Positions 27,812 through 38,606 are shown, counted from the first letter of the stretch. The stretch is 64,000 nt of DNA from Methylophilus medardicus (GCF_006363955.1 NZ_CP040948.1:496001-560000), one strand, 5' to 3'. Notes: generated by a model not told the origin, from the sequence alone. Numbers and translations: made by a program.

Positions 27812-28096
27812 ATGAACACATTGCCTCTCCATGCCATCGGGGTGGACCCCAATTTGCCGGACGCTGAATCTGTGATGGCGTCCTTATTGTATGTCGCGAC
27901 CTTATACATTAAAAAACCCAGCCATGACTTGGCAAGGCAAGCATTGCAGTTGGCCGAAACGCTTATGTTGCCTGAATATGCGGAATCAGACCTCATCTGC
28001 AGGGTTTCGCGCAGGCTGTGCGTGCAATGGACATTGTTGGTCAACGAACATGCGCAGCTTACCCCCGTCGCCGACAATATAAAAACCACTAAATGA
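27812..28096 (+). CDS. Small protein of unknown function, second gene of Fur-controlled operon
   Basis: A 94-residue, apparently all-helical soluble protein (ESVMASLLYVATLYIKK, DLARQALQLAETLMLPEY, ICRVSRRLCVQWTLLV). I do not recognise a family. It has three cysteine or histidine clusters too sparse to call a metal site. It begins 15 bases after the first gene with a GGGGAGATC site, and the third gene starts 12 bases after its stop with AGGAGATC. The near-identical ribosome-binding sites suggest that the three are made together. Confidence 0.8.
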   Translation: MNTLPLHAIGVDPNLPDAESVMASLLYVATLYIKKPSHDLARQALQLAETLMLPEYAESDLICRVSRRLCVQWTLLVNEHAQLTPVADNIKTTK

Positions 28097-28108
28097 TAGG
28101 AGATCAGT

Positions 28109-28351
28109 ATGAGTGAAGCGTCTGTGTGTAAAAAAATCCTGTTATCTGGCCAGGCCGGATTTCGCGTACATTATTGCGAATCGCATCGCACGATTGAGCT
28201 TGAACTCGGGGCCATGAGTCTACGGTTAGATGAGGATGCGTTAATGTTAATGCGTGACGCTTTGGATAGCTCCGTCACTAAATTAGAGGCATTGCATGCG
28301 ACCAGAGGCTCGTTTCGGGCGTTTATGCGTCAATTAAATATGCCGGATTAA
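28109..28351 (+). CDS. Small protein of unknown function, third gene of Fur-controlled operon (paralogue of the first)
   Basis: An 80-residue soluble protein related to the first gene of the operon (shared pattern KKILLSGQAGFRVHY against KTMLAGKTACQVLY, then TIELELGAMSLRLDEDALMLM against TVALEVGGTTLTFEADHFIMM). Two beta-strand-like segments and one helix are likely. No known motif is seen. The operon ends at a strong two-way terminator. Two related small proteins around a helical one suggest a complex, but this is only inference. Confidence 0.8.
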   Translation: MSEASVCKKILLSGQAGFRVHYCESHRTIELELGAMSLRLDEDALMLMRDALDSSVTKLEALHATRGSFRAFMRQLNMPD

Positions 28352-28383
28352 GTGCTCGTTTTATCGCAGACGATGCGCCAAAC

Positions 28384-28418
28384 AAAAAAGGCTGTGATCT
28401 CTCGATCACAGCCTTTTT
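28384..28418. terminator. Bidirectional terminator between the small-protein operon and the ohrR-like gene
   Basis: AAAAAGGCTGTGATC pairs with GATCACAGCCTTTTT around a TCTC loop. The A and T runs allow termination from both sides, for the convergent genes at 28351 and 28433. Confidence 0.9.
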
Positions 28419-28432
28419 AAATGTCTAGTGGC

Positions 28433-28870
28433 TTAATCTGGGATTTTAGCCGTCACATTTTTGGTTAAAGTCCCTAATGTTTGGTTGAGTGAGTCAAAGG
28501 CAGTATTAGTGAGGCCTGTGTCACAAGCGACCCGTTTTTGGACTTCTGACAGTTTGTCTCGTAATGCCAAGCCTTCTTCGGTTAAGCTCACAATCACCAC
28601 GCGTTCATCATCTTTTTGCCGCGTACGTTTGGTCAGCTTTTTCACTTCGAGACGTTTCACCACGGGTGTGATCGTCGCGGGTTCGAGCATCAGTTTTTCG
28701 GCAATTTGTTTAATGGATAATTGTTTGTATTGCCACAATGCAACCAACACCAGATACTGCGGATACGTGAGATTGAACTTGTCCAGATCCGGTTTGTAAG
28801 AGCGCAACAGGGCATGGGTCGCCGAGTAAAGCGAAAAACACAATTGGTTTTCTAAGTATAGGTTAGTCAT
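28433..28870 (-). CDS. MarR-family regulator, 2-Cys OhrR type
   Basis: A 145-residue MarR-type repressor. The N terminus LENQLCFSLYSATHALLRSY matches OhrR, with the reactive Cys11. A second cysteine, Cys116, is 105 residues later, the same distance as Cys22-Cys127 in Xanthomonas OhrR, and Tyr25 and Tyr36 sit where its two hydrogen-bonding tyrosines are. The winged helix spans about 50-100 (LSIKQIAEKLMLEPATITPVVKRLE). OhrR senses organic peroxides and usually represses ohr next door, but no ohr gene lies in this window. The gene runs towards the Fur operon. Confidence 0.87.
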   Translation of the reverse strand: MTNLYLENQLCFSLYSATHALLRSYKPDLDKFNLTYPQYLVLVALWQYKQLSIKQIAEKLMLEPATITPVVKRLEVKKLTKRTRQKDDERVVIVSLTEEGLALRDKLSEVQKRVACDTGLTNTAFDSLNQTLGTLTKNVTAKIPD

Positions 28871-29156
28871 GATTTTAGAATTATATTGTCATTAATATGT
28901 ATCCCAGGCATTACAGCATCAAATGGGTTGGGTGTCTATAGGTGATTTGTAGGAGAAACGCTGGTTTTGTATAAGTTATGATACATACCATGCAATTTCA
29001 GCACTTTTAGGCACTGTTTCTTGCACACGCTTTGATGGAGCGCTAAAAAATTGGCAATGTAATGTTTGCTTCGATAACCGTTTAGAAGATCTAAATGCGC
29101 TAGAATCATGCACATTCCGAGCCACATTGTTGTGTATTAGAAAGTCTGTTTGAAGC

Positions 29157-30548
29157 ATGTTGCCTTCCGTTACTTTTCTCGATTTAGAAACCACTGGCGC
29201 GACCCCGTTGCGTGACCGTATCACCGAAATTGCACTGGTGCGTTTTGATCATGGTATAGAGACTGTACGCTGGCAGACATTGGTCAACCCACAACAGCCG
29301 ATTCCGCCTTTTATTCAATCATTAACAGGTATTAGTGATGCCATGGTGGCAGATGCGCCGCTATTTTCAGAGGTGGCTGACAAATTGCTGGCGTTGCTAG
29401 AAGGCTCGGTATTGGCTGCACACAATGTCCGCTTTGACCATGGCTTTTTAAAGTCTGAGTTTAAGCGGCTGGGCATCACCTTGCGGCAAAAGGTCTTGTG
29501 CACCGTCAAATTATCACGTCTGTTATACCCACAGTTTTACAGCCATGGGATTGATGCAATTGTCAGTCGGCATCAGATCACTGGCTTAGCGCGTCATCGC
29601 GCCATGGGCGATGTCGAGGCGATTTTAGTGATGCTCAATGATGCCAAGCGGGACCTTGGTGAAGCGGCAGTGCAGGCGGCAGCAATGAAGCTCATGGCCG
29701 CACCTACGTTGCCGCCGCATATTGATGCGAGCATGGTCGGCGAGTTGCCAGAAGCCCCCGGCGTTTATCTTTTTTATGGTGAGAACGATTTGCCTCTGTA
29801 TGTTGGCAAAAGTGTCAATATTCGGGCCCGCGTGCTGTCACACTTTAGCAGTGACCATGCCTCCACCAAAGAAATGCGCATGACGCAGGAGATGAAGCGG
29901 TTTGAGTGGATTCCGACCGCCGGTGAGTTTAGTGCTTTGCTGTTAGAGTCTCGCTTAGTCAAGGAGCGGCAACCGATTTACAACCGTCAATTACGACGCG
30001 AGCGCTCGCTGTGCAGTTGGCAGATCGACCCGCTGGCCCAGCCGCAAGTAAAGTTGGTGCATGAGGACGAGATTGATCCTAGCCAAATGACCCAGTTATT
30101 TGGCACTTTTAGAAGCAAGCGGCAAGCGATAGAAGCGTTGCGCAAAATTGCAGACCTGAGTCATTTATGTGTGAAAAAACTGGGTCTCGAAGCTGGTGGC
30201 CGCGGGCCGTGTTTTGCTTACCAGCTCAAGCGCTGCAAAGGCGTTTGTTGCGGGCAGGAGCCGCCAGAGATCCATGCCTTGCGCGTGCAACAAGCGCTGA
30301 TGGCACATAAGCTGAAATCTTGGCCATATCGCGGCAAGATCGGCATTGAGGAGTACAGCCTAGAAAATGACGTGCGCCAAATGCATGTGTTTGAACACTG
30401 GGTGTATTTAGGCGTCGCCGAAGACGATGACCGTTTGCAAGACCTACGGACGCAAAAAACGGCGCTCAAGTTTGATTTGGATAGTTATAAGTTGCTGTTA
30501 AAAATGTTGGCGCATAAAAAGACCCGCGTGCACGATCTGGCCGATTGA
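29157..30548 (+). CDS. DnaQ-like 3'-5' exonuclease fused to a GIY-YIG (UvrC/Cho-type) nuclease domain
   Basis: A 463-residue two-nuclease protein. Residues 1 to about 175 are a DEDDh exonuclease: FLDLETTG, HNVRFDHGFL and HRAMGDVEAI supply the acidic residues and the His. From about 195, EAPGVYLFYGENDLPLYVGKS and IRARVLSHF form the GIY-YIG domain of the UvrC N-terminal/Cho type, with a later Cys-rich segment (RGPCFAYQLKRCKGVCCGQE) as in UvrC. Such fusions are probably DNA-repair nucleases. The ATG at 29157 is followed directly by the first strand, so the start is well placed. It converges on ccoG. Confidence 0.88.
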   Translation: MLPSVTFLDLETTGATPLRDRITEIALVRFDHGIETVRWQTLVNPQQPIPPFIQSLTGISDAMVADAPLFSEVADKLLALLEGSVLAAHNVRFDHGFLKSEFKRLGITLRQKVLCTVKLSRLLYPQFYSHGIDAIVSRHQITGLARHRAMGDVEAILVMLNDAKRDLGEAAVQAAAMKLMAAPTLPPHIDASMVGELPEAPGVYLFYGENDLPLYVGKSVNIRARVLSHFSSDHASTKEMRMTQEMKRFEWIPTAGEFSALLLESRLVKERQPIYNRQLRRERSLCSWQIDPLAQPQVKLVHEDEIDPSQMTQLFGTFRSKRQAIEALRKIADLSHLCVKKLGLEAGGRGPCFAYQLKRCKGVCCGQEPPEIHALRVQQALMAHKLKSWPYRGKIGIEEYSLENDVRQMHVFEHWVYLGVAEDDDRLQDLRTQKTALKFDLDSYKLLLKMLAHKKTRVHDLAD

Positions 30549-30599
30549 GCCCCTGTGCAAGCTGCGGGTCGCGCGCGCAGGCGTTTCGTTCAAACTGCA

Positions 30600-32009
30600 T
30601 CAAGGCCGGTAAAAAGTGCTGTTGGTAATGACCGTTTCGCCGCTTGGCAACGCTGTGACTTCAATCTTAATCGGCTGACTGCCGCGTTGATAACTCGCTG
30701 GGGCAGATAGGCTCAGTGGTGACAATATTTCGTCGTTCGGCCCCGCAGTCAGTGTTTGCTCACTTTCTACATTCAGCATGGCGATGCCAGTGGCACGGAC
30801 TCGGTAGCGCTGCACCTGTTCGGTGGCGTTGCTGAGATGCAATTGGTATAAATTTTCTATGCCCTGTGGGGATTCACGGTACATGATATTGCGGTCACGC
30901 ATCACATCCACCTTGAAATCGGCTTTATGCATCAAGCCAAATACCAAGCCGCCAGTCATCAACGCCAGCAAGCTGCTGTAAATAATCACTCGTGGCCTGA
31001 ATAGATGCTGACGCAGTGGTTGCTTACCGCCGTCGCCTGCTGCAGAAAAACGGATCAGGTCACGTGGATATTGCATCTTGTCCATGACCTCGTTGCAGGC
31101 ATCAATACATAGGCCGCAGCTGATACACTCATATTGCAAACCGTTGCGAATATCAATGCCAACTGGACACACCTGCACACAGATATTGCAATCGATACAG
31201 GCACCCAGACCCAATGCATCCGGCGCTTGGCCTTTGCTACGACCGCCGCGTGGTTCCCCCCGTTTGCTGTCATAAGCCACAATCAAGGTGTGATCATCAA
31301 ACATCGCACTTTGAAAGCGGGCATAAGGACACATATGTTTGCACACTTGCTCGCGCATGAAGCCGGCATTGCCGTAGGTTGCTAAACCATAAAAACCTAA
31401 CCAGAAGCAAGACCAGCCCCCCAATTGCCATTGTTGCAAATCGCCGAGTAGTTCGCGTATCGGCGTGAAATAACCGACAAAGGTAAAGCCAGTGATTAAG
31501 GAAAAAGCCAGCCAAGCAGCGTGCTTACTCACTTTAAGACTCGTCTTACGCAGCCGCCAAGGTTGCGCATCCAGTTTTTGCCTGGCCAAGCGATCCCCTT
31601 CAATCTTGCGCTCTATCCATAAAAAGAGCTCGGTGTAGACGGATTGCGGGCAAGAAAAACCGCACCAAAGACGTCCAGCGACTGCGGTGAATAAGAAAAG
31701 ACCCGTGGCACAAATAATCAGCAATAGGGCTAAGTAAAACAAATCTTGCGGCAAGATCACCAACCCAAACAGATAAAAGCGGTGCGCATCAATATCAAGT
31801 AAAAACGCCTGACGCCCGCCATATTGCAGCCAAGGCATGCCGTAAAACACCAATTGAGTGGCCCAGATCATGAACCAGCGCCAATGGTGAAAATAGCCGC
31901 TCACCGCACGCGGATAGACTTTTTGGGTGGATTGATACAGTGACATCGTCTGTTCGCTCACTGGAGCGGCGACAATAGGAATGACAGATTTGCGGCGAGT
32001 GGAGGTCAT
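30600..32009 (-). CDS. ccoG: Cytochrome c oxidase accessory protein CcoG (RdxA/FixG)
   Basis: A 469-residue inner-membrane iron-sulfur protein needed for assembly of cbb3-type cytochrome oxidase, probably as a copper reductase. Membrane helices lie at about 43-60, 76-110 and 165-215. Two [4Fe-4S] ferredoxin motifs are Cys271, 274, 277, 281 and Cys295, 298, 301, 305, and a CxxxCP motif (WCGFSCPQSV) precedes them. The C-terminal 120 residues form the periplasmic FixG domain. No ccoNOP or ccoI genes are near, so it is separated from its usual operon. Confidence 0.94.
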   Translation of the reverse strand: MTSTRRKSVIPIVAAPVSEQTMSLYQSTQKVYPRAVSGYFHHWRWFMIWATQLVFYGMPWLQYGGRQAFLLDIDAHRFYLFGLVILPQDLFYLALLLIICATGLFLFTAVAGRLWCGFSCPQSVYTELFLWIERKIEGDRLARQKLDAQPWRLRKTSLKVSKHAAWLAFSLITGFTFVGYFTPIRELLGDLQQWQLGGWSCFWLGFYGLATYGNAGFMREQVCKHMCPYARFQSAMFDDHTLIVAYDSKRGEPRGGRSKGQAPDALGLGACIDCNICVQVCPVGIDIRNGLQYECISCGLCIDACNEVMDKMQYPRDLIRFSAAGDGGKQPLRQHLFRPRVIIYSSLLALMTGGLVFGLMHKADFKVDVMRDRNIMYRESPQGIENLYQLHLSNATEQVQRYRVRATGIAMLNVESEQTLTAGPNDEILSPLSLSAPASYQRGSQPIKIEVTALPSGETVITNSTFYRP

Positions 32010-32094
32010 AAAAATTCTAATCTATTAACACACTGCACAGTGTAGAGCGTGGATGCTGAATAAAACAGATTCAGTTTTCTAATAAAAAACCATA

Positions 32095-33540
32095 TCAGAT
32101 GCGCGATACTTGCATCCATTGACCAAGTTGTTCGATGGCCCGCACATGCGCTTCATTCATGGCATGGCCATAATTGAGCCGAATGTAACTGGCATATTGC
32201 TGTTGCGATGAAAATAGGTGACCAGGCGCTAAACTGATTCGCTGTGCGATGGCTTGTTGAAATAACGGCAGGCTATCTAGTGCCTCGGGGAGTTGTAACC
32301 ATAAAAAATAGCCGCCTTGCGGTAAAGTAAAGCGGACCGCTGCAGGCAGGTATTGGTGGATGGCCTGCGAAAATTGTAATTGTTGCAACATGAGTTGGTG
32401 CCGTAACTGGCGAAGGTGCTTGTCATATGCGCCCTTGGCTAGGTAATTGGCCAATGCCAATTGTGCGGGAATAGACGTTGCTAGGGTGGTTGAAATTTTT
32501 AACCGAGTGATTTTTTCGGTAAAGCGACCGGCGGAGACCCAGCCAACGCGGTAGCCGGGCGCCAGCGTTTTAGAAAATGAGCTGCAGTGCATCACCCAGC
32601 CTTCTTGATCCCAAGTCTTGGCGGGTAATGGACGCTGTTGGCCGAAATATAACTCACGATAGACGTCATCCTCGATTAGCGGTAATTGATAGCGAGTAAT
32701 CAAAGCGACCAATGCTTGTTTTTGTGCGCTAGACATCAGGCTGCCGGTCGGATTTTGAAAGTTAGTCATGACCCAACAAGCCTTGGGTTGGTGTTGCTGG
32801 ATTGCGCGCTCGAGCGCAACCAGATCGATGCCCTGTGCCGGATGGCTCGGGACTTCAATCGCCCGCAAGCCCATGCGTTCAATGGCTTGCAAAGCCGCGT
32901 AAAAGCTTGGCGATTCAATAATGACGCTGTCACCTGGCTGGGTGACTGCGGCTAGGCTCAGGTTGAGTGCTTCTAGCGCACCATTTGTCACCACAATGTC
33001 GTTGATGTCTGTGGCTTTGCCATCGAGTTGATAGCGTAAAGCAATTTGGCGCCGCAAACCGATATCGCCCTGACCAATATCCTGCACCGTCTCATGGGGC
33101 TGCATGCGGCGCACCGCGCTTGCCATATGGTCGGCCAATTTTTTTAGCGGGAACAAAAGCGGACTGGGAAACGCAGAGCCGAACGGAATGTGTTGGGGGT
33201 CTTTGATGCGCTCAAGTAGATTAAAGACAAGGTCGCTCACTTGCAGCGTGGTGGGGGTGCCACTATCAATGCCGCTGTGTGGCAATAACCGCTCATGATG
33301 CAATGGACCCGCAACATAATATCCAGAGCGCGGTCTGGCCACAATTAGGCCACGTGCCTCGAGCAGATAATACGCTTGAAATACCGTGGAGGCATTGACC
33401 AGCTTGCTGCGCTGAATCTCGCGGATAGACGGTAATTTATCGCCGCGTTTAAGCAGGCCTTGTTGAATGGCGCTGGCAATGTCCTCAGCGATGATTTCGT
33501 ATTTTTTCAAAATGTGTCCTGTGACTAAGTCGCCTGGCAT
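32095..33540 (-). CDS. MocR-type transcription regulator (GntR wHTH plus PLP aminotransferase domain)
   Basis: A 481-residue regulator. Residues about 10-80 are a GntR winged helix (DIASAIQQGLLKRGDKLPSIREIQRSKLVNASTV-type). The rest is a fold-type I aminotransferase domain: ALEALNLSLAAVTQPGDSV, MTNFQNPTGSLMS, LIEDDVYRELYFG and the PLP-lysine segment CSSFSKTLAPGYRVGWV. Many relatives control vitamin B6 or amino-acid genes, often a divergent neighbour; here the divergent neighbours are ribosomal protein genes, so the target is unknown. The operator should lie in the 312-base gap to rplU. Confidence 0.92.
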   Translation of the reverse strand: MPGDLVTGHILKKYEIIAEDIASAIQQGLLKRGDKLPSIREIQRSKLVNASTVFQAYYLLEARGLIVARPRSGYYVAGPLHHERLLPHSGIDSGTPTTLQVSDLVFNLLERIKDPQHIPFGSAFPSPLLFPLKKLADHMASAVRRMQPHETVQDIGQGDIGLRRQIALRYQLDGKATDINDIVVTNGALEALNLSLAAVTQPGDSVIIESPSFYAALQAIERMGLRAIEVPSHPAQGIDLVALERAIQQHQPKACWVMTNFQNPTGSLMSSAQKQALVALITRYQLPLIEDDVYRELYFGQQRPLPAKTWDQEGWVMHCSSFSKTLAPGYRVGWVSAGRFTEKITRLKISTTLATSIPAQLALANYLAKGAYDKHLRQLRHQLMLQQLQFSQAIHQYLPAAVRFTLPQGGYFLWLQLPEALDSLPLFQQAIAQRISLAPGHLFSSQQQYASYIRLNYGHAMNEAHVRAIEQLGQWMQVSRI

Positions 33541-33852
33541 CTGATATGGTTTATTTAAACCTAACCGACGCTGTTCTACAATGCAAATCTGTGTTGAATG
33601 TTGTGCGCTATACCCTGCGAAAGAAAGAGTGGTCTGCGAATGCGTGCTCGCGTGAAATTCATATTGAATGCTGAGTGTGAAAGCTTGTATCCGCCCTTGG
33701 CGACTTGCTGTAAGATGCAGTGTGATGAAACAAGTGCGCTGCGAATTCAGCAGCCGGTATCAACCTGACACGGATGCACAAATATATTTGCATTATGGAA
33801 TAAATTGCGTATAATTGCGGGTTCTTTAAAAGGCGATGTTTAAGGCAATATT
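33541..33852. other. Gap between the MocR gene and rplU
   Basis: A 312-base divergent gap without a gene. It holds the rplU promoter at its right end and presumably the mocR promoter on the left. No clear operator palindrome or terminator was found. Confidence 0.6.
33788..33815 (+). promoter_or_regulatory. Promoter for rplU-rpmA
   Basis: TTGCAT at 33788-33793, a 16-base spacer and TATAAT at 33810-33815, about 37 bases before the rplU start. Confidence 0.7.
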
Positions 33853-34167
33853 ATGTACGCAGTGATTAAAACAGGTGGCAAACAGTACAAAGTAGCCGCT
33901 GGTGACAAGGTAAAGGTTGAGAAATTGACTGGCGACGTGGGCTCAACAGTGGTGATCGACAAAGTGTTGTTGATTGCTGATGGTGAAACAACCACCGTTG
34001 GAGCACCTTTGGTAGCTGGTGCGAAAGTGAACGCCACTGTGGTATCACACGGTCGCGGTGACAAAGTGATGATTTTTAAAATGCGTCGTCGTAAACACTA
34101 TCGCAAGACTCAAGGTCATCGTCAGAGCTACACAGAAATCAAAATCGACACTATTTCAGCAAAATAA
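33853..34167 (+). CDS. rplU: Ribosomal protein bL21
   Basis: A 104-residue ribosomal protein of the large subunit that binds 23S rRNA. The family text [18 protein letters not shown] at the start and [16 protein letters not shown] near the end is complete. rpmA follows after 47 bases in the universal rplU-rpmA-obgE order, and a sigma-70 promoter lies upstream. Confidence 0.99.
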   Translation: MYAVIKTGGKQYKVAAGDKVKVEKLTGDVGSTVVIDKVLLIADGETTTVGAPLVAGAKVNATVVSHGRGDKVMIFKMRRRKHYRKTQGHRQSYTEIKIDTISAK

Positions 34168-34214
34168 GCACGTTCTGCTTGCATCAAGCAGATTGCTAGA
34201 ATAAGGAATCAATC

Positions 34215-34472
34215 ATGGCACACAAAAAAGCAGGCGGTAGTTCACGTAACGGCCGCGACTCACAAGCCAAACGCCTCGGCGTGAAAGCTTTCGGTGAAAC
34301 AGTAGTTAACGCTGGTAGCATTATCGTGCGTCAACGTGGTACAAAAATGCACGCCGGCGAAAACGTTGGCATGGGTAAAGACCACACACTGTTCGCACTG
34401 GTTGAAGGCAAAGTTAAATTTGCAATCAAAGGCGCATTGAAGCGTCATACCGTGAGCATCGAAGCGGTTTAA
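34215..34472 (+). CDS. rpmA: Ribosomal protein bL27
   Basis: An 85-residue ribosomal protein whose N-terminal tail reaches the peptidyl-transferase centre. It begins [17 protein letters not shown], directly after the initiator Met, so it is the type without a cleaved leader. AATAAGGAA lies upstream. A terminator follows, leaving obgE as a separate unit. Confidence 0.99.
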   Translation: MAHKKAGGSSRNGRDSQAKRLGVKAFGETVVNAGSIIVRQRGTKMHAGENVGMGKDHTLFALVEGKVKFAIKGALKRHTVSIEAV

Positions 34473-34485
34473 CTGCAATATTGTG

Positions 34486-34517
34486 TAAAAAGCCCTGTCG
34501 CTTGACGGGGCTTTTTA
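34486..34517 (+). terminator. Intrinsic terminator after rpmA
   Basis: AAAAAGCCCTGTC pairs with GACGGGGCTTTTT (one G-U pair) around a GCTT loop. Confidence 0.9.
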
Positions 34518-34671
34518 CTTTATAGTTCTCAAGTGTTCGCCTTGTCCGGTTGTGTGCGCGGGTTGTGCATACATCTGTCACTGTTTTAACAGGCAGTGCA
34601 AGGCGTCGAGCGGTCACAATCGGCATGTTGGTAGGGGCGATGGATGCCGTGTAACGCAATCATGCGCTTAA

Positions 34672-35739
<1,068 letters not shown>

Positions 35740-35744
35740 GTGTT

Positions 35745-36866
35745 ATGGGCGTCTCCCTTATCCAAAATAGCAAAACCCTGATTGTGAAGGTCGGTTCCAG
35801 CTTGGTCACCAATAATGGCCAAGGCTTGGATAAAACGGCAATTGCGGCTTGGGCGCAACAAATAAGTGCGCTCGTCAAGCAGGGTAAGCAGGTGGTGTTG
35901 GTATCGAGCGGTGCGGTTGCGGAGGGGATGCAGCGCCTCGGTTGGAAAAAGCGTCCAGTAGAAGTCAATGCGCTGCAAGCGGCCGCGGCGGTGGGCCAAA
36001 TGGGATTGGTGCAGATGTATGAGCAATGCTTTGCGCAACATGGCCTGCACACCGCGCAATTGCTACTCACTCACGATGATCTCGCTGACCGTAAACGCTA
36101 TCTAAACGCCCGTACCACATTACGCACACTGCTCGATTTAAACGTCATTCCCATCATCAATGAAAATGACACGGTGGTGACCGACGAAATCCGTTTTGGC
36201 GACAACGATACCTTGGGTGCATTGGTGGCAAACCTGATTGAAGCGGATGCCCTGATCATCTTAACCGACCAGCAAGGCCTTTATTCGGCAGACCCGCGCA
36301 AAGATCCGCATGCCCGTTTTATTCATTTTGAAACCGCGGGTAATCCCGAATTGGAAAATATGGCGGGCGGTGCGGGCAGTGCCGTTGGTACTGGCGGCAT
36401 GCTCACCAAAATTCTGGCCGCTAAGCGTGCAGCGAATAGCGGCGCGCACACTGTGATCGCCTCTGGTCGTGAGCCTGAGGTGCTGCTGCGATTAAGTCTG
36501 GGCGAGGCCATTGGCACCCACTTGCAAGCGGTAAAAATGAAAACACTGGCCAAAAAACAATGGTTGGCCGATCATCTACGGGTCGGCGGTAAATTGGTCC
36601 TCGATGATGGCGCAGTCAATGTATTGGTCAAGGACGGTAAAAGCTTGTTGCCAATAGGCGTGGTGGAGGTCGTTGGCCATTTTGAGCGCGGTGATGTGGT
36701 GGCGTGTGTGGATGCTGCCGGTAAAGAATGGGCGCGTGGTATTGTCAATTATAATGCCAACGAAGTTGGTCGTATCAAGCGAAAAGCCAGCCATGAAATC
36801 GAGCATGTCTTGGGCTATGTTGAAGAAAAAGAATTGATACATCGGGATAATCTGGTCTTGATTTAA
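35745..36866 (+). CDS. proB: Glutamate 5-kinase
   Basis: ProB phosphorylates glutamate in the first step of proline synthesis. The 373-residue protein has the amino-acid kinase domain ([66 protein letters not shown]) and a C-terminal PUA domain from about residue 275 ([22 protein letters not shown]). It is full length and proline feedback inhibition is expected from the family. No proA is next to it. Confidence 0.98.
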   Translation: MGVSLIQNSKTLIVKVGSSLVTNNGQGLDKTAIAAWAQQISALVKQGKQVVLVSSGAVAEGMQRLGWKKRPVEVNALQAAAAVGQMGLVQMYEQCFAQHGLHTAQLLLTHDDLADRKRYLNARTTLRTLLDLNVIPIINENDTVVTDEIRFGDNDTLGALVANLIEADALIILTDQQGLYSADPRKDPHARFIHFETAGNPELENMAGGAGSAVGTGGMLTKILAAKRAANSGAHTVIASGREPEVLLRLSLGEAIGTHLQAVKMKTLAKKQWLADHLRVGGKLVLDDGAVNVLVKDGKSLLPIGVVEVVGHFERGDVVACVDAAGKEWARGIVNYNANEVGRIKRKASHEIEHVLGYVEEKELIHRDNLVLI

Positions 36867-36923
36867 TGCTGACCAGACACCCAACTAGATGAATAAATTG
36901 TATTGAGTAAATAAGGCAGCGTG

Positions 36924-37418
36924 ATGAGTAAACCTTTGGTAGCCATTATTATGGGATCGGACAGTGATTGGCCGGTAATGAAAAATGCGGCACAAATGCT
37001 GGCTGACTTTGGCGTTGCGTATGAAGCGCGCGTCGTCTCCGCGCACCGTACGCCAGATCTCATGTTCGAGTTTGCAGAGACTGCGATCGCGCAGGGCTTT
37101 CAAGTGATTATCGCTGGCGCCGGTGGTGCAGCGCACTTGCCGGGCATGATAGCGGCAAAGACCACATTGCCTGTGTTGGGGGTGCCGGTACCTTCTAAGC
37201 ATCTGCAAGGTCAGGACTCGTTACTGTCCATTGTGCAAATGCCTAAAGGGATTCCAGTGGCAACTTTTGCCATTGGTGATGCCGGTGCGGCCAATGCTGG
37301 TTTGTTTGCGGTGGCGATGTTGGCCAATCAAGATGCTGCGCTTGCAGAAAAACTGGCCACTTTCCGCAAAAAACAGGCGGAAAAAGTGCATGCCATGTCT
37401 TTGAGTGAACAACCATGA
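36924..37418 (+). CDS. purE: N5-carboxyaminoimidazole ribonucleotide mutase PurE
   Basis: PurE converts N5-CAIR to CAIR in purine synthesis. The 164-residue protein has the class I motifs [33 protein letters not shown] and [18 protein letters not shown]. The ATG at 36924 has AAGG seven bases upstream; a GTG one codon earlier is less likely. It overlaps purK by four bases (ATGA), so translation is coupled. Confidence 0.98.
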   Translation: MSKPLVAIIMGSDSDWPVMKNAAQMLADFGVAYEARVVSAHRTPDLMFEFAETAIAQGFQVIIAGAGGAAHLPGMIAAKTTLPVLGVPVPSKHLQGQDSLLSIVQMPKGIPVATFAIGDAGAANAGLFAVAMLANQDAALAEKLATFRKKQAEKVHAMSLSEQP

Positions 37419-38563
37419 CTGCCGCTATGATTCAACCATCGGCTATGCTCGGCATGCTGGGCGGCGGTCAATTGGGCCGCTTTTTCGTGACGGCTGCGCA
37501 TGAAATGGGTTATAAGGTCACCGTTTTAGACCCTGATATAAAAAGTCCTGCCGGCATGATTGCCGACGTGCATCTGTGTGCTGCCTTTGATGACGCCGCG
37601 GCATTGAAAGTCATGGCGGACACTTGTCAGGCGATTTCTACTGAGTTTGAAAATGTGCCGGCTGAAACTTTGGCCACATTAGCAAAATCGACGATTGTGC
37701 ATCCGAGTGCCGAGGCGGTTGCTATTGCCCAGCATCGCATCAAAGAAAAATCCTTTTTTAAAGCGTCAGGCTTACCGGTGGGGCCATTTGTGCCGGTCAT
37801 GGCTGAGAGCGATTTGCCAGAAGATGGCGATATGTATCCTGCTGTGCTGAAGGTGGCGCGTTTTGGCTACGATGGCAAAGGTCAGGCTAGAGTCGCAAAT
37901 CGCGAACAAGCGGTTGCGGCTTTCCATCGCTTTAAGTTAGAGCATTGTGTGCTCGAAAAAATGCTGCCACTCGACCTAGAAGTCTCTGTGGTACTTGCAC
38001 GGGATGTGCACGGCAATATTGCTGCCTTCCCGACGGTGGAGAATAGTCACCTCAATGGGATTTTGGATGTGACTATTGCCCCCGCCCGTTGTAGTGAAGT
38101 GATTAAGGCCAATGCGCAAGCGCTGGCGAAACAGCTGGCAGACAAACTTGAATATGTGGGCGTGTTAGGCGTAGAGTTTTTTGTCGTTGGTAACCAGTTG
38201 TTGGTGAACGAAATTGCGCCAAGGCCACATAACTCCGGCCATTACACCTTAGATGCCTGTGTGACGAATCAGTTTGAGCAACAAGTGCGTGTCATCACAG
38301 GTCAAGCCTTGGGTAGCCCGCGTTTGCATAGCCAGGCCGTCATGGTGAATATTTTAGGCGATAGTTGGCTGTATAGTGGCCAACAGCTAGAGCCTGCTTG
38401 GGATAAAGCTTATACGCATGAGAATCTGAAAATGCACTTATACGCTAAGCAGGAGCCACGCAAAGGCCGAAAAATGGGCCACTTCACCGTCATTGGCGAA
38501 GCGTTGCAATCTGTGCTGAATACCGCCAAAGTTGCTCGCAGCGAGTTGCATATTGGTGAGTAG
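37415..38563 (+). CDS. purK: N5-carboxyaminoimidazole ribonucleotide synthase PurK
   Basis: PurK uses ATP and bicarbonate to make N5-CAIR from AIR, the step before PurE. The 382-residue ATP-grasp enzyme shows [41 protein letters not shown] and [15 protein letters not shown]. Its start overlaps the purE stop. A strong terminator follows, so purEK is a two-gene unit. Confidence 0.98.
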   Translation: MTAAMIQPSAMLGMLGGGQLGRFFVTAAHEMGYKVTVLDPDIKSPAGMIADVHLCAAFDDAAALKVMADTCQAISTEFENVPAETLATLAKSTIVHPSAEAVAIAQHRIKEKSFFKASGLPVGPFVPVMAESDLPEDGDMYPAVLKVARFGYDGKGQARVANREQAVAAFHRFKLEHCVLEKMLPLDLEVSVVLARDVHGNIAAFPTVENSHLNGILDVTIAPARCSEVIKANAQALAKQLADKLEYVGVLGVEFFVVGNQLLVNEIAPRPHNSGHYTLDACVTNQFEQQVRVITGQALGSPRLHSQAVMVNILGDSWLYSGQQLEPAWDKAYTHENLKMHLYAKQEPRKGRKMGHFTVIGEALQSVLNTAKVARSELHIGE

Positions 38564-38579
38564 TGCGCTTTAAGTTGTC

Positions 38580-38606
38580 AAAAAGCCCGGGTCTCCGGGC
38601 TTTTTT
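38580..38606 (+). terminator. Intrinsic terminator after purK
   Basis: AAAAGCCCGG pairs with CCGGGCTTTT around a GTCT loop, followed by T residues. Confidence 0.9.
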
